In this document: piece by piece, positions 1-9,089 of the stretch
Layout of the letters: each line of letters starts with the position of its first letter
Position numbering within the stretch: position 1 is the first letter of the stretch
Source of the DNA: Hyphomicrobium zavarzinii ATCC 27496
GTDB taxonomy: Bacteria > Pseudomonadota > Alphaproteobacteria > Rhizobiales > Hyphomicrobiaceae
Assembly: GCF_000383415.1 (NCBI RefSeq)
Contig: NZ_KB911256.1
Coordinates: forward strand, 785,348 to 849,347
Direction of reading: 5' to 3'
DNA: 64,000 nucleotides
The notes under the pieces: generated by a model
What the model was told of the DNA's origin: nothing
Databases searched by the model: none
The model's input: only the letters and a program-made list of their open reading frames with translations
Made by a program: the position numbers and the translations under genes

Positions 1-68
1 AAACCTACGAGAAGCTCGCGGGCTTCTTCAAGAAGATGGTTGAAGCCGGGCTCGAAAGACGCCGATAA
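1..68 (+). CDS. 3' end of an unidentified CDS
   Basis: Frame 3 is open from the left edge and ends at TAA 66-68. The 21 visible residues are lysine- and arginine-rich and end in ERRR, which fits the C-terminus of a helical protein. The start and nearly all of the gene lie outside the window, so no function can be given. It could also be a chance open frame. The 80 bases after it hold nothing recognisable. Confidence 0.35.
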   Translation, partial: TYEKLAGFFKKMVEAGLERRR

Positions 69-148
69 GCACTGGTTAGGCCGCGCTGAAGCACAGAAAG
101 ATCTGGCAGCGCTGGCGTCCCCAGAGCTCGGCTATGTGACGAGCTTGG

Positions 149-1156
149 CTATTCGACAGGCGTCACAGAGAACCCGCTCGACTTCAGGATCGAGATAAGG
201 CCGTCCGCTCCCGGAAGGTGGGTTGCGCCAACGGCGACAAAGGCGCCGCCAGTCTCAAACAACGGCAGTCCCCGCTCGGCCATTCGCACGTTGCGCGCGG
301 TGATCAGGCCGTGTCGGATGTCCTGCATACGTGCATCCGTGAGCCCCGCGTTCGGTGCAAGCTCACGCATGAGATCGAGCGAAGCTGAAATTTGCCGGCC
401 TTTGTAGAGTTCCAGCATCGTGGCCGTCACGTCGTCGGCCCGGTCATTCATCTCGATGCTGGAGCGTAGCCAGGCAGCTTGAGCTTCGTCTGGTATGGAA
501 GCCAGCGTTTCAAACTGTTCGAGAAGAGTTTCGAGCCCCACGATTTTCTTGCCTTGTGACTTGGCAAAGTTTGCGACGATGAGATCCATGGGTTCATGCG
601 TCACATTCGGGCATCCAGCCGCCAGAAAGAGTGTGGCCACCCACGGCCGGACGCCTAGTGCGAGGTCTTCGGGATAGCCCGCGGCGGCGATCGCCTTTTC
701 GACCACACGCAATTCGCTATCGTCCAGCATGCGCTGCAAAGGCTTGTCGCGGGCGCTCATCAGCTTTCCGGCCTGCGCCATCACATGACCGTAAGCGCCG
801 CGTGACAATTGCTCTTGCTCGAGTGCGACCACACGCGAAGCGGTGATAGCGGATGTAACGGCCGGGCTAAGCTCTTGAAGGCTAGGGTGAGCGATGTGAA
901 GCGTGCCGAGAACGTAGGACGGCGAAATGCCGTGCCTTTCGATGCGCCACAGGATCGCCTGACTGTTTTCCGCCTGCCTTGCATTTTCGAGCAAGGATGC
1001 GACCCCTGCCGGACGTTTGAGTGAGAGTTCGGCGATGAGACTGCGTCCCTCGCACCCGGGCTGCGGTGCCGCGTAGCTGTTCGATGGGCTCAAAGAGCTG
1101 ACCAAGACCATCGCAGATACTGCGATTGCACGAACCGTCGCGATTGTTTTTGCCAT
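149..1156 (-). CDS. TraB/GumN family exported protein
   Basis: Predicted product of 335 residues starting at the ATG read from 1156, which is followed by a signal-peptide-like stretch (MAKTIATVRAIAVSAMVLVS). A start 22 codons upstream is possible but would put an unlikely extension before the signal. The mature part carries the family's N-terminal GTLH motif (VLGTLHIAHPS) and a central EQEQ segment. Conserved Gly/His/Glu motifs of TraB/GumN (PF01963, COG3735) suggest a Tiki-like metalloprotease fold, but activity is not established for bacterial members. The gene diverges from the lipoprotein at 1385 across about 230 bases that contain no obvious site. Family is fairly certain, role unknown. 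Confidence 0.8.
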   Translation of the reverse strand: MAKTIATVRAIAVSAMVLVSSLSPSNSYAAPQPGCEGRSLIAELSLKRPAGVASLLENARQAENSQAILWRIERHGISPSYVLGTLHIAHPSLQELSPAVTSAITASRVVALEQEQLSRGAYGHVMAQAGKLMSARDKPLQRMLDDSELRVVEKAIAAAGYPEDLALGVRPWVATLFLAAGCPNVTHEPMDLIVANFAKSQGKKIVGLETLLEQFETLASIPDEAQAAWLRSSIEMNDRADDVTATMLELYKGRQISASLDLMRELAPNAGLTDARMQDIRHGLITARNVRMAERGLPLFETGGAFVAVGATHLPGADGLISILKSSGFSVTPVE

Positions 1157-1384
1157 TGCGTTCTCACTGAGCAAGCCAGCCGTGTTGAGATGAACAAAGG
1201 TCGCTTCGTAGAACGAAGCCACGAGCGGCTCGGATCTCCGGATTGGATCTCATTTTCCAGCAAATCTGGGATCAGTCGAGGGCGGGAAATATTCCATGGA
1301 ATTATTGCTCCATTTTCCAGCCCGCAGATCAAATCCAACACCGCCGCGTCGACGTTTGCGGGAGACTGCAAGGGGAGTACGGAG

Positions 1385-1945
1385 ATGCCAAGCTGGCGTG
1401 CCTCATCGAATTGCAAAAGAAACTCGTCGCTCTCAAAGCGGGGCGTGTTCATTGTCATTGTGTTCGCGCCTCTTCTGAGCGCCTGCAGTGACGAACCGGC
1501 GGTTCAAGGTAAGCCAGCGAAAACGCCGCAATCGAGCTCGGGCCTCGACCGGCAATGGCTGGAGATCCACAGCTCAATCAAACCTGCGCAGTGGGTTTTG
1601 GATTGGCGGCATCCGAAGGAACGGTCGGCCTCTGACGAGGAGATGCAGCGCGTGCAAAAGCATCTCACGGCGGCGCATAGCATCTACCGGGAAAGCGAGC
1701 GAATGATTGCCAATCGCGCCGTTCAGCTCGAGCAGATGCTGGCAAAGCTCAATGTGCAGGAAAGCGCGGCGAACATACTGGAGGATATTTCCTCGGTCGC
1801 TGGCGAAATCGGGCAGACCGAGGGCTTCGGCGCAGTTTCCCAGCATTACTACATTTTGCGCAGCGGAAAGTACGATCGAGAAGCAGCGCTCGCTTTGCTG
1901 AAGCAGCGGTACGGCACCCGCACCGTCAAATCTACGGGCGATTGA
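1385..1945 (+). CDS. Predicted lipoprotein of unknown function
   Basis: The chosen ATG at 1385 follows a good ribosome site (AAGGGGAG) and gives 186 residues. It begins with a basic stretch, a hydrophobic segment and a lipobox LLSAC with the lipidated Cys at about residue 34. The longer open frame from 1190 has no such signal and is rejected. The rest is soluble, with a WxxxWRHP-like segment and a helical charged region around residues 90-160 that may form a short coiled coil. I do not recognise a family. Its likely location is the inner face of the outer membrane or the periplasmic face of the inner membrane. Confidence 0.65.
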   Translation: MPSWRASSNCKRNSSLSKRGVFIVIVFAPLLSACSDEPAVQGKPAKTPQSSSGLDRQWLEIHSSIKPAQWVLDWRHPKERSASDEEMQRVQKHLTAAHSIYRESERMIANRAVQLEQMLAKLNVQESAANILEDISSVAGEIGQTEGFGAVSQHYYILRSGKYDREAALALLKQRYGTRTVKSTGD

Positions 1946-2142
1946 GCAACCCTCGCGCACCAGGAATGCTCCACGTGATGATTGTGCATCGCCTCGTGAT
2001 CCAGCTCGCGGCTTGCTAGCGTAACGCGAGCGCGGACGCTGAGTTTATGAGCACTCGGCCGACGCGGCCCAGTCGCGACGGCAACCCATCCCGCTGATCG
2101 CGGCTGGGCGGTGCATCTTGCAACGAGCCTTTGATTGATGGA

Positions 2143-2164
2143 GGAGGGAGCCGACGCTCCCTCC
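2143..2164 (-). terminator. Hairpin downstream of the B12 operon
   Basis: A perfect 9-bp inverted repeat, GGAGGGAGC / GCTCCCTCC, with a 4-base loop lies 33 bases past the stop of the last minus-strand gene. The strand is inferred from that position. The following T tract is poor, so termination may be weak or may instead mark the 3' end of the message. Confidence 0.45.
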
Positions 2165-2196
2165 TGCTGGTAGCGGCGCTATAGGCTGACAGGCGC

Positions 2197-2742
2197 TTAG
2201 GCCGCGGGGACTGTCAGAGACGATGAACGTTCGACAAATGCCTTCAGTACGAAGTGCAGGGCAAGAAGGCCGGCGTAGGCCAGACCATTGAGCGCGAGAA
2301 CCCAGCCGACGGTCTCGAACGTATAGGCTTCGGCTCCGCCGAGAACGAGAGCCGCGGCAAAGATGGCTCCCTGGAAAACGATGAAGGCCGTGGCAAACGC
2401 GAGTGCGGCCGAACCTGACGGTGAGGCGAGGCGCACCGATAGCCGCGCGGCGAAGAACCCCGCCACCATCGCTGCGCCGATCAAGGTGGACCAGACGAGT
2501 GACATCCCTTCCATGGGATATCCGAGGATCGCGAACCCAACCAGTTGATTGAGAAGCCATGCCACCAAGACGGTGAGCAGGCCTTCCATCCGGTTCAGGC
2601 CGACGGCGGCAAGCGCGGCGACTGCCACAAACGGGGCGCCGCAAGAAAATGCAAGCGTGCCTCCGAGGCCCAATGCGCAGATGAGAGCCATCCAGAGCAT
2701 CGGAGCCGGTGTCCGGAGGGAGGTAGAGGCGTTTGCGTTCAT
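2197..2742 (-). CDS. Small polytopic membrane protein of the B12 operon (BtuM-like candidate)
   Basis: The 181-residue product starts at ATG 2742, preceded by GGAGAACC; the longer frame to 2790 is not needed. It shows five or six hydrophobic segments between residues 15 and 168. Cys22 and Cys34 lie in or next to the first segment, and conserved-looking motifs include SCGAPF and NQLVGFAILGYP. It is the third gene behind a cobalamin riboswitch and btuB, so a role in moving a corrinoid or precursor across the inner membrane is the best inference. A BtuM-type S component, which is small and uses a Cys to bind cobalt, is possible but I cannot confirm the family. No ATPase subunit is present nearby. 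Confidence 0.65.
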   Translation of the reverse strand: MNANASTSLRTPAPMLWMALICALGLGGTLAFSCGAPFVAVAALAAVGLNRMEGLLTVLVAWLLNQLVGFAILGYPMEGMSLVWSTLIGAAMVAGFFAARLSVRLASPSGSAALAFATAFIVFQGAIFAAALVLGGAEAYTFETVGWVLALNGLAYAGLLALHFVLKAFVERSSSLTVPAA

Positions 2743-2810
2743 ATCCAGGTTCTCCTCAATGGAAATGTTAAGGGGTATCCGCACGACCAAAAGCAGCTTC
2801 GGTTCCGCGC

Positions 2811-3437
2811 TCAGTCCATTTTCGGTTTCGCGGCAAAACCGCGGGCTTTTTCGTCCAAGGCTTCAGGCTCGCGGCCGAGCCACTTCTTGGAGATCGCGCG
2901 CCATGCCTTGAGACGATCCCAAACAGGCTCTTCCTCAGCGGTGTCCTCGTCCGTGACGAAAGGGTTCGGGAAGAAGATCGAGATCATCGGCTCATCCTTG
3001 CCGTTCCACATCTCAAAACCCCATGTCACGGGCGAACCGTCGCGCATCATTCCGCGATACATCACGGCGCGTGACGGCTTGCGATGCGCACGAACCTCGG
3101 GCGAGGTCGGAGCGAAGGACGGGCCCATCGTCTCACCAACGCAGAGGTGGAAATGGCCGCCCTTGCTGAAGAAGATAGTGAGATAGCCGTCATGCACGGT
3201 GATCCGGCTCGGTGGCGTTACGCACATGATCTCGTAAGCCGCGCCCTGAATAAGAGGCCCATATCTCAGGCCATCCCAGTGGTTTTCGAAGATGTCCGTG
3301 AGAAACGCGACCAGGAAGTCCTGCGTTGCGGGAAGTGCCCACTCCTGACGAGACGCGACGCCGCCGCAGCTTGGGGCTTTGATGAGAGTCGGCTCGGGAT
3401 TGATGTTCCAGGTCTCGAAACTTCGGGGCATTTCCAT
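2811..3437 (-). CDS. Conserved protein of unknown function in the B12 operon
   Basis: Predicted 208-residue soluble protein from ATG 3437, which has GGGAGAG seven bases upstream; a second ATG six bases later is also possible. It has no signal peptide. The middle has a GGHFHLCVG motif with two His and one Cys that could bind a metal or a cofactor, and the C-terminal third has FFPNPF. The length and motif resemble a DUF7676-type family that I recall from neighbourhoods of cobalamin genes, but this is from memory. It sits between btuB (93 bases upstream) and the small membrane protein (68 bases downstream) on one strand, so it should share the riboswitch. No enzymatic function can be assigned. 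Confidence 0.65.
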   Translation of the reverse strand: MEMPRSFETWNINPEPTLIKAPSCGGVASRQEWALPATQDFLVAFLTDIFENHWDGLRYGPLIQGAAYEIMCVTPPSRITVHDGYLTIFFSKGGHFHLCVGETMGPSFAPTSPEVRAHRKPSRAVMYRGMMRDGSPVTWGFEMWNGKDEPMISIFFPNPFVTDEDTAEEEPVWDRLKAWRAISKKWLGREPEALDEKARGFAAKPKMD

Positions 3438-3530
3438 GAGTGGCTCTCCCAATCGTTTTGCTTTGTGGTGAAACGAGCGGACCCGAAATGACCGCTCGTT
3501 TCTATCTTCAAAGTCCATCCGGCGTCCGGG

Positions 3531-5447
3531 TCAGTTGCGGGGCAATGGCATCTTGAGGCCGCCGTAGACCGAGAGCCCAGCGGTGCCGTATCCGACGTAG
3601 GTTTGATAGTCCTCGTTGAGCAGGTTTTCGCCGCGTACGTAGGCTTCGACACCGGGAAGCAACTCGTAAGAGGCTTTCGCGCTCACCAACACGTAGTCGT
3701 CGAGTTCGACGCCGCCGCTACCGAGCGTATCGGTCACGCCCTTTGCGGTGACGTTGAGGGCCACCTTCTCCATGGGCACGAGGTCAACTCCGAGTACCAC
3801 GTTGTTCTTGGGAACGTGGTTGAGCCGGGCACCCGACGCGGTCTCGGTGTCGACATAGGTGTAGCTCGCCGACACGGTGACGCCGGGCACGATCATCACA
3901 GCCGAGGTCAGCTCAACGCCGTTGCGTCGCGTCACGCCGGGGATGTTGGTGTATTTGTATTTGCCCGTTCCGGGGTTGTACTCGGTGGAGATGAGGTTGT
4001 CGGTATCGAGCTCGAAATACGTCACGCCCAGTTGCACCCTGCCGTCCAGGAAACCCTGGTCGATGCCGGCGTCCCAGGTCTTGCTGGTCTCCGGCTCGAG
4101 ATTAGGGTTCCCGTACTCCGAATAGGATGGATAGAGCGGGAATTCCCCGAACAGCTCGTCCAGGGACGGCACGCGGAAGCCGGTCCCATAGCTTCCCCGG
4201 ATCTTCGTAGCGCTTCCCGGAAAGAGATAGGCGCCCGTCAGCCGGTGTGTTTTGAAGTCGCCGAAATTGCTGTGGCTATCGAGACGGCCGCCGCCCGTCA
4301 GCACCAAGCCGTCAATTGGCTCGATCATGAGCTGCGCAAAGTAGCCTGTCCAATCTGCCGATTGGCCGTTGACGGAGTAGGAGTCCGCCGTCGTCTTTTC
4401 CCAATCGACGCCGCCCAGCAAAGACAAGCGCTCGTTGAGTGTCACAACACCTTGGTATTCGGCCTTGACGCGCTCGCCGACGTAGCTCCCGGCCGAGCTG
4501 CCGAAATACTCGCGCTCGTTCCGCATCCCTTGTAGCGCGACGGTGTTCCGGAATGCCCCGTCGAGAAACGAGACCTCGGCGCCCACCCGTCCGGCATGCT
4601 GTACGACATCGACGGTATCGGCATTGTCGTTAAACGGAAATCCGCCGTCGATATCGAGATCGGCGTCGAGCGTGCGGGCGCTGAAGAAGACCTTCGCAGA
4701 CGGGGTGAGATAGTATTCGCCTCGTCCCGAGAATGTCAGGTTTCTGTAGCCGTCATCCTCGGTGCCAACCGCGGCTGCGGAGAAACCGTCCGTGTCGACG
4801 CCTTGGGCGGTGACCGAAATGTTGCTGCCGTCGTTGGCGGCGTAGCCAGCGGTATAGGCGCCGCGAAAGGTATTGTAGGCGCCGTATTCCACGCCTCCCC
4901 CTTGGGAGAAGCCGGGCTTGGTCGCTTTTTTGGTCTCGATGTTGATGACACCGGCAACAGCGTCGCCGCCGAACAGCGTGCTCTGCGAGCCCTTCACCAG
5001 CTCGATACGTGACACATCGCCGACAAGCAAATGCTCGAAGGCGGTCTCGGTGGTGACGCCCGAGGGGTCGCTCAGATCCATCCCGTCGACGAGCAACTTT
5101 ACGTACCTTCCGCTCGCCCCGCGGATGCTGATTCCGGCTTGCGTGCCCGGCGGTCCGAATTGTGAAAAGTTCACGCCAGGCAAGGTCTCGAGGTAGTCCT
5201 TGAGATAGGTCCTCGATTGCTTCGCGAGATCCTTCTCCGTGAGAACCTCCACGGTGGAGCCGACTTTCGAGGCGTCCGTCGGCGTGCGGTTGGCCGAGTA
5301 GATGGTTATGCCTTCAAGCTCCATAACTTGAGCTTTCGCCGAATGGCCGAATGCCGACGCGACAAGCAGCACGGTCGACGACACTAGCACCGCCCTGCGG
5401 GCAGTCCCGAAATCGCGCGCTGCCACGAAAGAAATTCGATACGTCAT
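3531..5447 (-). CDS. btuB: TonB-dependent vitamin B12 receptor
   Basis: A 638-residue outer-membrane receptor. The start at 5447 is preceded by a strong GGGGGAC site and opens a signal peptide ending near SAKA (about residue 39). A TonB box-like segment (EGITIYS) follows at about 45-51, then the plug domain (about 58-170, with IRGASGRYVKLLVDG) and a long beta-barrel. The last residues are LPRN and not the usual aromatic residue, which is slightly atypical for barrel insertion. Assignment to cobalamin among TonB receptors rests mainly on the cobalamin riboswitch directly upstream. The 31 extra codons at the start of the longest frame overlap the leader and are rejected. Expression should fall when adenosylcobalamin is abundant. 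Confidence 0.9.
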   Translation of the reverse strand: MTYRISFVAARDFGTARRAVLVSSTVLLVASAFGHSAKAQVMELEGITIYSANRTPTDASKVGSTVEVLTEKDLAKQSRTYLKDYLETLPGVNFSQFGPPGTQAGISIRGASGRYVKLLVDGMDLSDPSGVTTETAFEHLLVGDVSRIELVKGSQSTLFGGDAVAGVINIETKKATKPGFSQGGGVEYGAYNTFRGAYTAGYAANDGSNISVTAQGVDTDGFSAAAVGTEDDGYRNLTFSGRGEYYLTPSAKVFFSARTLDADLDIDGGFPFNDNADTVDVVQHAGRVGAEVSFLDGAFRNTVALQGMRNEREYFGSSAGSYVGERVKAEYQGVVTLNERLSLLGGVDWEKTTADSYSVNGQSADWTGYFAQLMIEPIDGLVLTGGGRLDSHSNFGDFKTHRLTGAYLFPGSATKIRGSYGTGFRVPSLDELFGEFPLYPSYSEYGNPNLEPETSKTWDAGIDQGFLDGRVQLGVTYFELDTDNLISTEYNPGTGKYKYTNIPGVTRRNGVELTSAVMIVPGVTVSASYTYVDTETASGARLNHVPKNNVVLGVDLVPMEKVALNVTAKGVTDTLGSGGVELDDYVLVSAKASYELLPGVEAYVRGENLLNEDYQTYVGYGTAGLSVYGGLKMPLPRN

Positions 5448-5694
5448 AAGTCCCCCGTCACGATTGATGGACGGGAGCCCGTGCAGACTCACCACAAAAT
5501 CAAACAGCCCCACACGATGCCCACGCAGCCGCACATGCATGCAGCGGCGCGCGGCGTTGCAGCGCGAGACTTTGTTTTGTCAGAGGGTTGTTTCGACCCA
5601 AGGCATGCCTGACGTAGCTCCCAAAAGGTTGCACATCAGCCGCCACTACGGGTAACCGTTCCACCGAGCGTCCCGCACGGAGGATGGGCGACTC

Positions 5695-5897
5695 GTGCCG
5701 GCAGGTCTCCTGGCTCACGGCTCGAACGTCTCGCTCCGACCTTCCCGGTGATCCAACGCGGATCTCCAGTGGCATAAAAGGAGTAGACTTGCCGCTTACA
5801 GTTGCGGGAGCAGCCTCGGCTTCGGCGCAGTGACGCGCCTCACCGTGTTCCCTTTTCACCCGTCGCTCGCTTGCGCGCACTCCGGGAACCGTCACGC
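5695..5897 (-). promoter_or_regulatory. Cobalamin riboswitch
   Basis: Read on the minus strand, the leader holds the hallmark pieces in the right order: GGTTCCCGGAG near 5890, GGGTGAAAAGGGAA, then CCGCAACTGTAAGCGGC (complement of 5791-5807), GCCACTGG (complement of 5766-5773), GGGAAGGTC, and the B12 box GAGCCAGGAGACCTGC (complement of 5701-5716). About 250 bases separate it from the btuB start. A possible downstream GC-rich hairpin could act as the expression platform, but I could not define it. The remaining 5898-6259 stretch holds only the promoter region of the next gene on the other strand. Confidence 0.93.
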
Positions 5898-6259
5898 GTA
5901 CTAAGACGCGGTAACTTGCGGCGGTTGTCAATCCCCCATCGCGAAGATGTGGTGACACCCGCGGCGCGCCGGTCGCGCGACGTGGCTTCTCTGGTTTCCA
6001 AACCGAGCGTGAGCGCGAACTCGGTGATGCCTGTTCACAGCAATGGAGCGAGGAGCGAAGTGCACTCGGCTAGGCACGCTCAACGATGCGCGGCGATGAG
6101 AGAGTGTGCCGTGCTCAGCGATGCCGTGGGTTCGGCACACCTTTTCATCACACGGGAAGATTTGTCAGATCTTCTGGGACACCCTTGTGTGGCCGCAAAT
6201 CATCAGAGTACAAATTGGTATGTAATATACTTTTTGCATATGACTATTGGGGATACATC

Positions 6260-8905
6260 ATGCCTCATCGTCTATTCGCATTTGTTGCGGCCTTTGCAGT
6301 TTTTCTATCGCTTGGACACAGCGCGCACGCGACGCAGAGAATAGCGCTGGTCATTGGGAATTCGAACTACAAGGTGGGGCCACTCGCCAATCCGATCAAA
6401 GATGCGGAAGCCATTGCCCGCACCTTCGAATCCTTGGGATTCGATAAGGTCCTTCTCAGAAAGGATGTGGGTATCCAGGGCATCAGAAGTGCGTTGGGAG
6501 AGATCTCGCGGCTTGCTGTTGGGGCCGATGTCGCGGTCATCTATTTTGCCGGACATGGCACTGAGTATTCCGGCAAGAACTATTTGATCCCGGTCGATGC
6601 CCGGCTTGATCGCAGCTCGGATCTCGATCTCGAGGCCGTGAGCCTCGACACGGTCCTCAATCAGCTCGACGGCGTTCGGAAGCTCAAACTTGTTATCCTC
6701 GACGCCTGCCGGAACAACGTGTTTCCGATGGCCGGCGGGCGCAGAAGCATCCCGCGCGGCCTGGCGCGCGTTGAACCTGACGGCAATACGCTCGTCGCCT
6801 ACGCCGCCAAGGAGGGGATGACGGCGGACGACGGCAGCGGGCTTGAGCACAGCCCTTACACGAAGGCCTTGTTGCGCCACCTTTCTGCGTCGAGCACGGA
6901 GATCCGGCTGGTCTTCGGCCGCGTCCGCGATGACGTGATGGAGCTCACGCACGGTCAGCAGATTCCGCATGTTTACGGGTCTCTAGGCGGAGGAGAGATT
7001 TACCTCGGTGGAGCGGGCGCTACGCCACCTGCGGCGGCTGCGCCGGCAGTAACCCCGCCTGTATCACAGGCGCCGAGCCCGCAGCGGCCCGCCGTGAGCA
7101 AACCCCAGCCCAAGACCGCAATGCTGGAGACCGCGCCGCTGCCGAAGGACGATCGGTCCGTCGCGCCGATAGCCGCCAATCATCCCGATGCGAATTGGTC
7201 GATGCCGACGGGCGACTACGCCAACTTGCGTTACAGCTCGCTCGATCAGATCAATGCAAACAACGTGAGCACGCTGCGTCAGGTCTGGAGCTTTTCCACC
7301 GGTGTGCTCCGGGGTCATCAAGGAAACCCTCTGGCCATTGACGGCACTCTCTACGTCCATACTCCCTTCCCCAACTACGTTTATGCGTTGGACATGGATG
7401 AGGGGGAGGTGAAGTGGGTGTACCAGCCGCGCATGGATCCTTCTACGATCCCGGTCATGTGCTGCGATACCGTCAATCGGGGAGTCGCATATGAAGACGG
7501 CGTGCTGTTTCTCTACCAAAGCGACACCACGCTGACCGCGCTCGATGCGAAAACCGGCAAGGAGCTCTGGAAAGCGGTCAATGGCGACCCGAAACGGGGA
7601 CAGACGGGAACCAACGCGCCGATTGTCATCAACGGGAAGGTGATCGTCGGCCTATCTGGCAGCGAATTCGGCGTGCGTGGCCATATCACCGCCTACGCCG
7701 CCGACACGGGAAAACGACTGTGGCGCGCGCACGCGACAGGGCCGGACGGCGATATCCTTTTCGATCCGCAAAAGACCATGTCTCTGGGAAAGCCGGTGGG
7801 GCGCGACTCCTCGCTGAAGACGTGGACCGGCGATCAATGGAAGATTGGCGGCGGAACGGCCTGGGGCTGGTTCTCCTATGATCCGGACCTCGACCTGCTC
7901 TACTACGGCACCGCCAATCCCTCGACGTGGAACGCCGTGCAGAGGGCGGGACCGGATGGCAAGGCGATCGACCAGAAGTGGACGATGTCGATCATCGCGC
8001 GCAATCCGACTACCGGCATGGCCGCGTGGGCCTATCAGATGACGCCGTTCGACGAATGGAGCTACGACGGCGTCAACGAGATGATCCTTGCAGACATCGA
8101 CGTCGAGGGCCGGGAGCGCAAGGTCCTTGTTCATTTCGACAAGAACGGCATCGCCTACACGCTCGATCGCGCGACCGGCGAGCCGCTCGTCGCTGCCAAG
8201 TTTCTCGAAGCGACAAACTGGACCAGCGGTGTCAGTCTGGATCGCGCGAGCCGCAACTATGGGCGTCCCGCGGTCGTCGCCTCGCGCTCACCGTTTCTCA
8301 ACGGCTCCGATATCAATACGAAGGACATCTGTCCTTCCAGCTCAGGCGCTAAGAACCAGGGACCTGCGGCCTATTCCAAGCTGACTGGCCTCTTCTATGT
8401 GCCAGTCAATGCCCTGTGTATGGACTATGAGCCGTTTCGGGTCACCTACACGCCCGGCCAGCCGTACGTGGGAGCGGTGCTGTCGATGTTCCCTCCGCAG
8501 GGACAGACCACGCGTGGCAGTTTCATCGCGTGGGATGCGGCTCAGGGGCGCGCTGTTTGGGAGGCCCCGGAGGATTTTCCGGTGTGGTCCGGGGCGCTGG
8601 CAACCGCCGGCTCCATCGTTTGCTTCGGAACCGTTGACGGATACTTGAAATGCCTCGACCAGAAGGACGGGAAAGCGCTCTTCAAGTACAAGACGCCGTC
8701 CGGCATTGTGGGCAACGTCATGACCTACGCGCACAAAGGCAAGCAGTACCTGGCGGTGCTGTCGGGGCTTGGCGGCTGGGTGGGGATCGGCATGGCCGCG
8801 GGGCTGACGAATCCGACCGACGGCCTTGGGATGGTCGGGGCGACAGCGGATCTGCAGAGGCGCACAAGCCTCGGGGGTGCGCTCGTGGTGTTTGCGCTGC
8901 CTTGA
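6260..8905 (+). CDS. Exported caspase-like protease fused to a XoxF-like quinoprotein domain
   Basis: An 881-residue product. The start at ATG 6260 follows GGGGA and opens a clean signal peptide (1-24); the longer frame from 6086 is not supported. Residues 25-250 form a C14 caspase-like domain with catalytic His99 (YFAGHG) and Cys150 (LDACRNN). A proline/alanine linker spans about 252-300. Residues 310-880 are a PQQ alcohol dehydrogenase propeller like methanol dehydrogenase, with the vicinal disulfide Cys401-Cys402 (CCDTVNRG), metal ligands Glu469 and Asn553, and the lanthanide-type Asp603. The catalytic Asp two residues before Asp603 is replaced by Ser601 (EWSYDG). The propeller may therefore be a sensor or binding module and not a dehydrogenase. 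It would act in the periplasm. Confidence 0.88.
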   Translation: MPHRLFAFVAAFAVFLSLGHSAHATQRIALVIGNSNYKVGPLANPIKDAEAIARTFESLGFDKVLLRKDVGIQGIRSALGEISRLAVGADVAVIYFAGHGTEYSGKNYLIPVDARLDRSSDLDLEAVSLDTVLNQLDGVRKLKLVILDACRNNVFPMAGGRRSIPRGLARVEPDGNTLVAYAAKEGMTADDGSGLEHSPYTKALLRHLSASSTEIRLVFGRVRDDVMELTHGQQIPHVYGSLGGGEIYLGGAGATPPAAAAPAVTPPVSQAPSPQRPAVSKPQPKTAMLETAPLPKDDRSVAPIAANHPDANWSMPTGDYANLRYSSLDQINANNVSTLRQVWSFSTGVLRGHQGNPLAIDGTLYVHTPFPNYVYALDMDEGEVKWVYQPRMDPSTIPVMCCDTVNRGVAYEDGVLFLYQSDTTLTALDAKTGKELWKAVNGDPKRGQTGTNAPIVINGKVIVGLSGSEFGVRGHITAYAADTGKRLWRAHATGPDGDILFDPQKTMSLGKPVGRDSSLKTWTGDQWKIGGGTAWGWFSYDPDLDLLYYGTANPSTWNAVQRAGPDGKAIDQKWTMSIIARNPTTGMAAWAYQMTPFDEWSYDGVNEMILADIDVEGRERKVLVHFDKNGIAYTLDRATGEPLVAAKFLEATNWTSGVSLDRASRNYGRPAVVASRSPFLNGSDINTKDICPSSSGAKNQGPAAYSKLTGLFYVPVNALCMDYEPFRVTYTPGQPYVGAVLSMFPPQGQTTRGSFIAWDAAQGRAVWEAPEDFPVWSGALATAGSIVCFGTVDGYLKCLDQKDGKALFKYKTPSGIVGNVMTYAHKGKQYLAVLSGLGGWVGIGMAAGLTNPTDGLGMVGATADLQRRTSLGGALVVFALP

Positions 8906-9089
8906 CCGTAGAACGTGGTGCGAGGTGGCGCGCGGGATTTCCTGCGAAGAGACAAGCATCCAACGAGCGGGCGCGGCTTCGGCCGGACGCCGTCGTGTTT
9001 TCATCGGGCATGAACCGGCTCTGTGGCGCGGACGAGGGGTGGGAGACATTGTTGCCCCCCTTTCGGCCTGTTGATACCCTTACTCGTCA

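Noticed and set aside
5802-6344. 180-codon plus-strand frame over the cobalamin riboswitch
   Set aside because: It runs through the antisense of the riboswitch and into the caspase gene; no ribosome site or motif.
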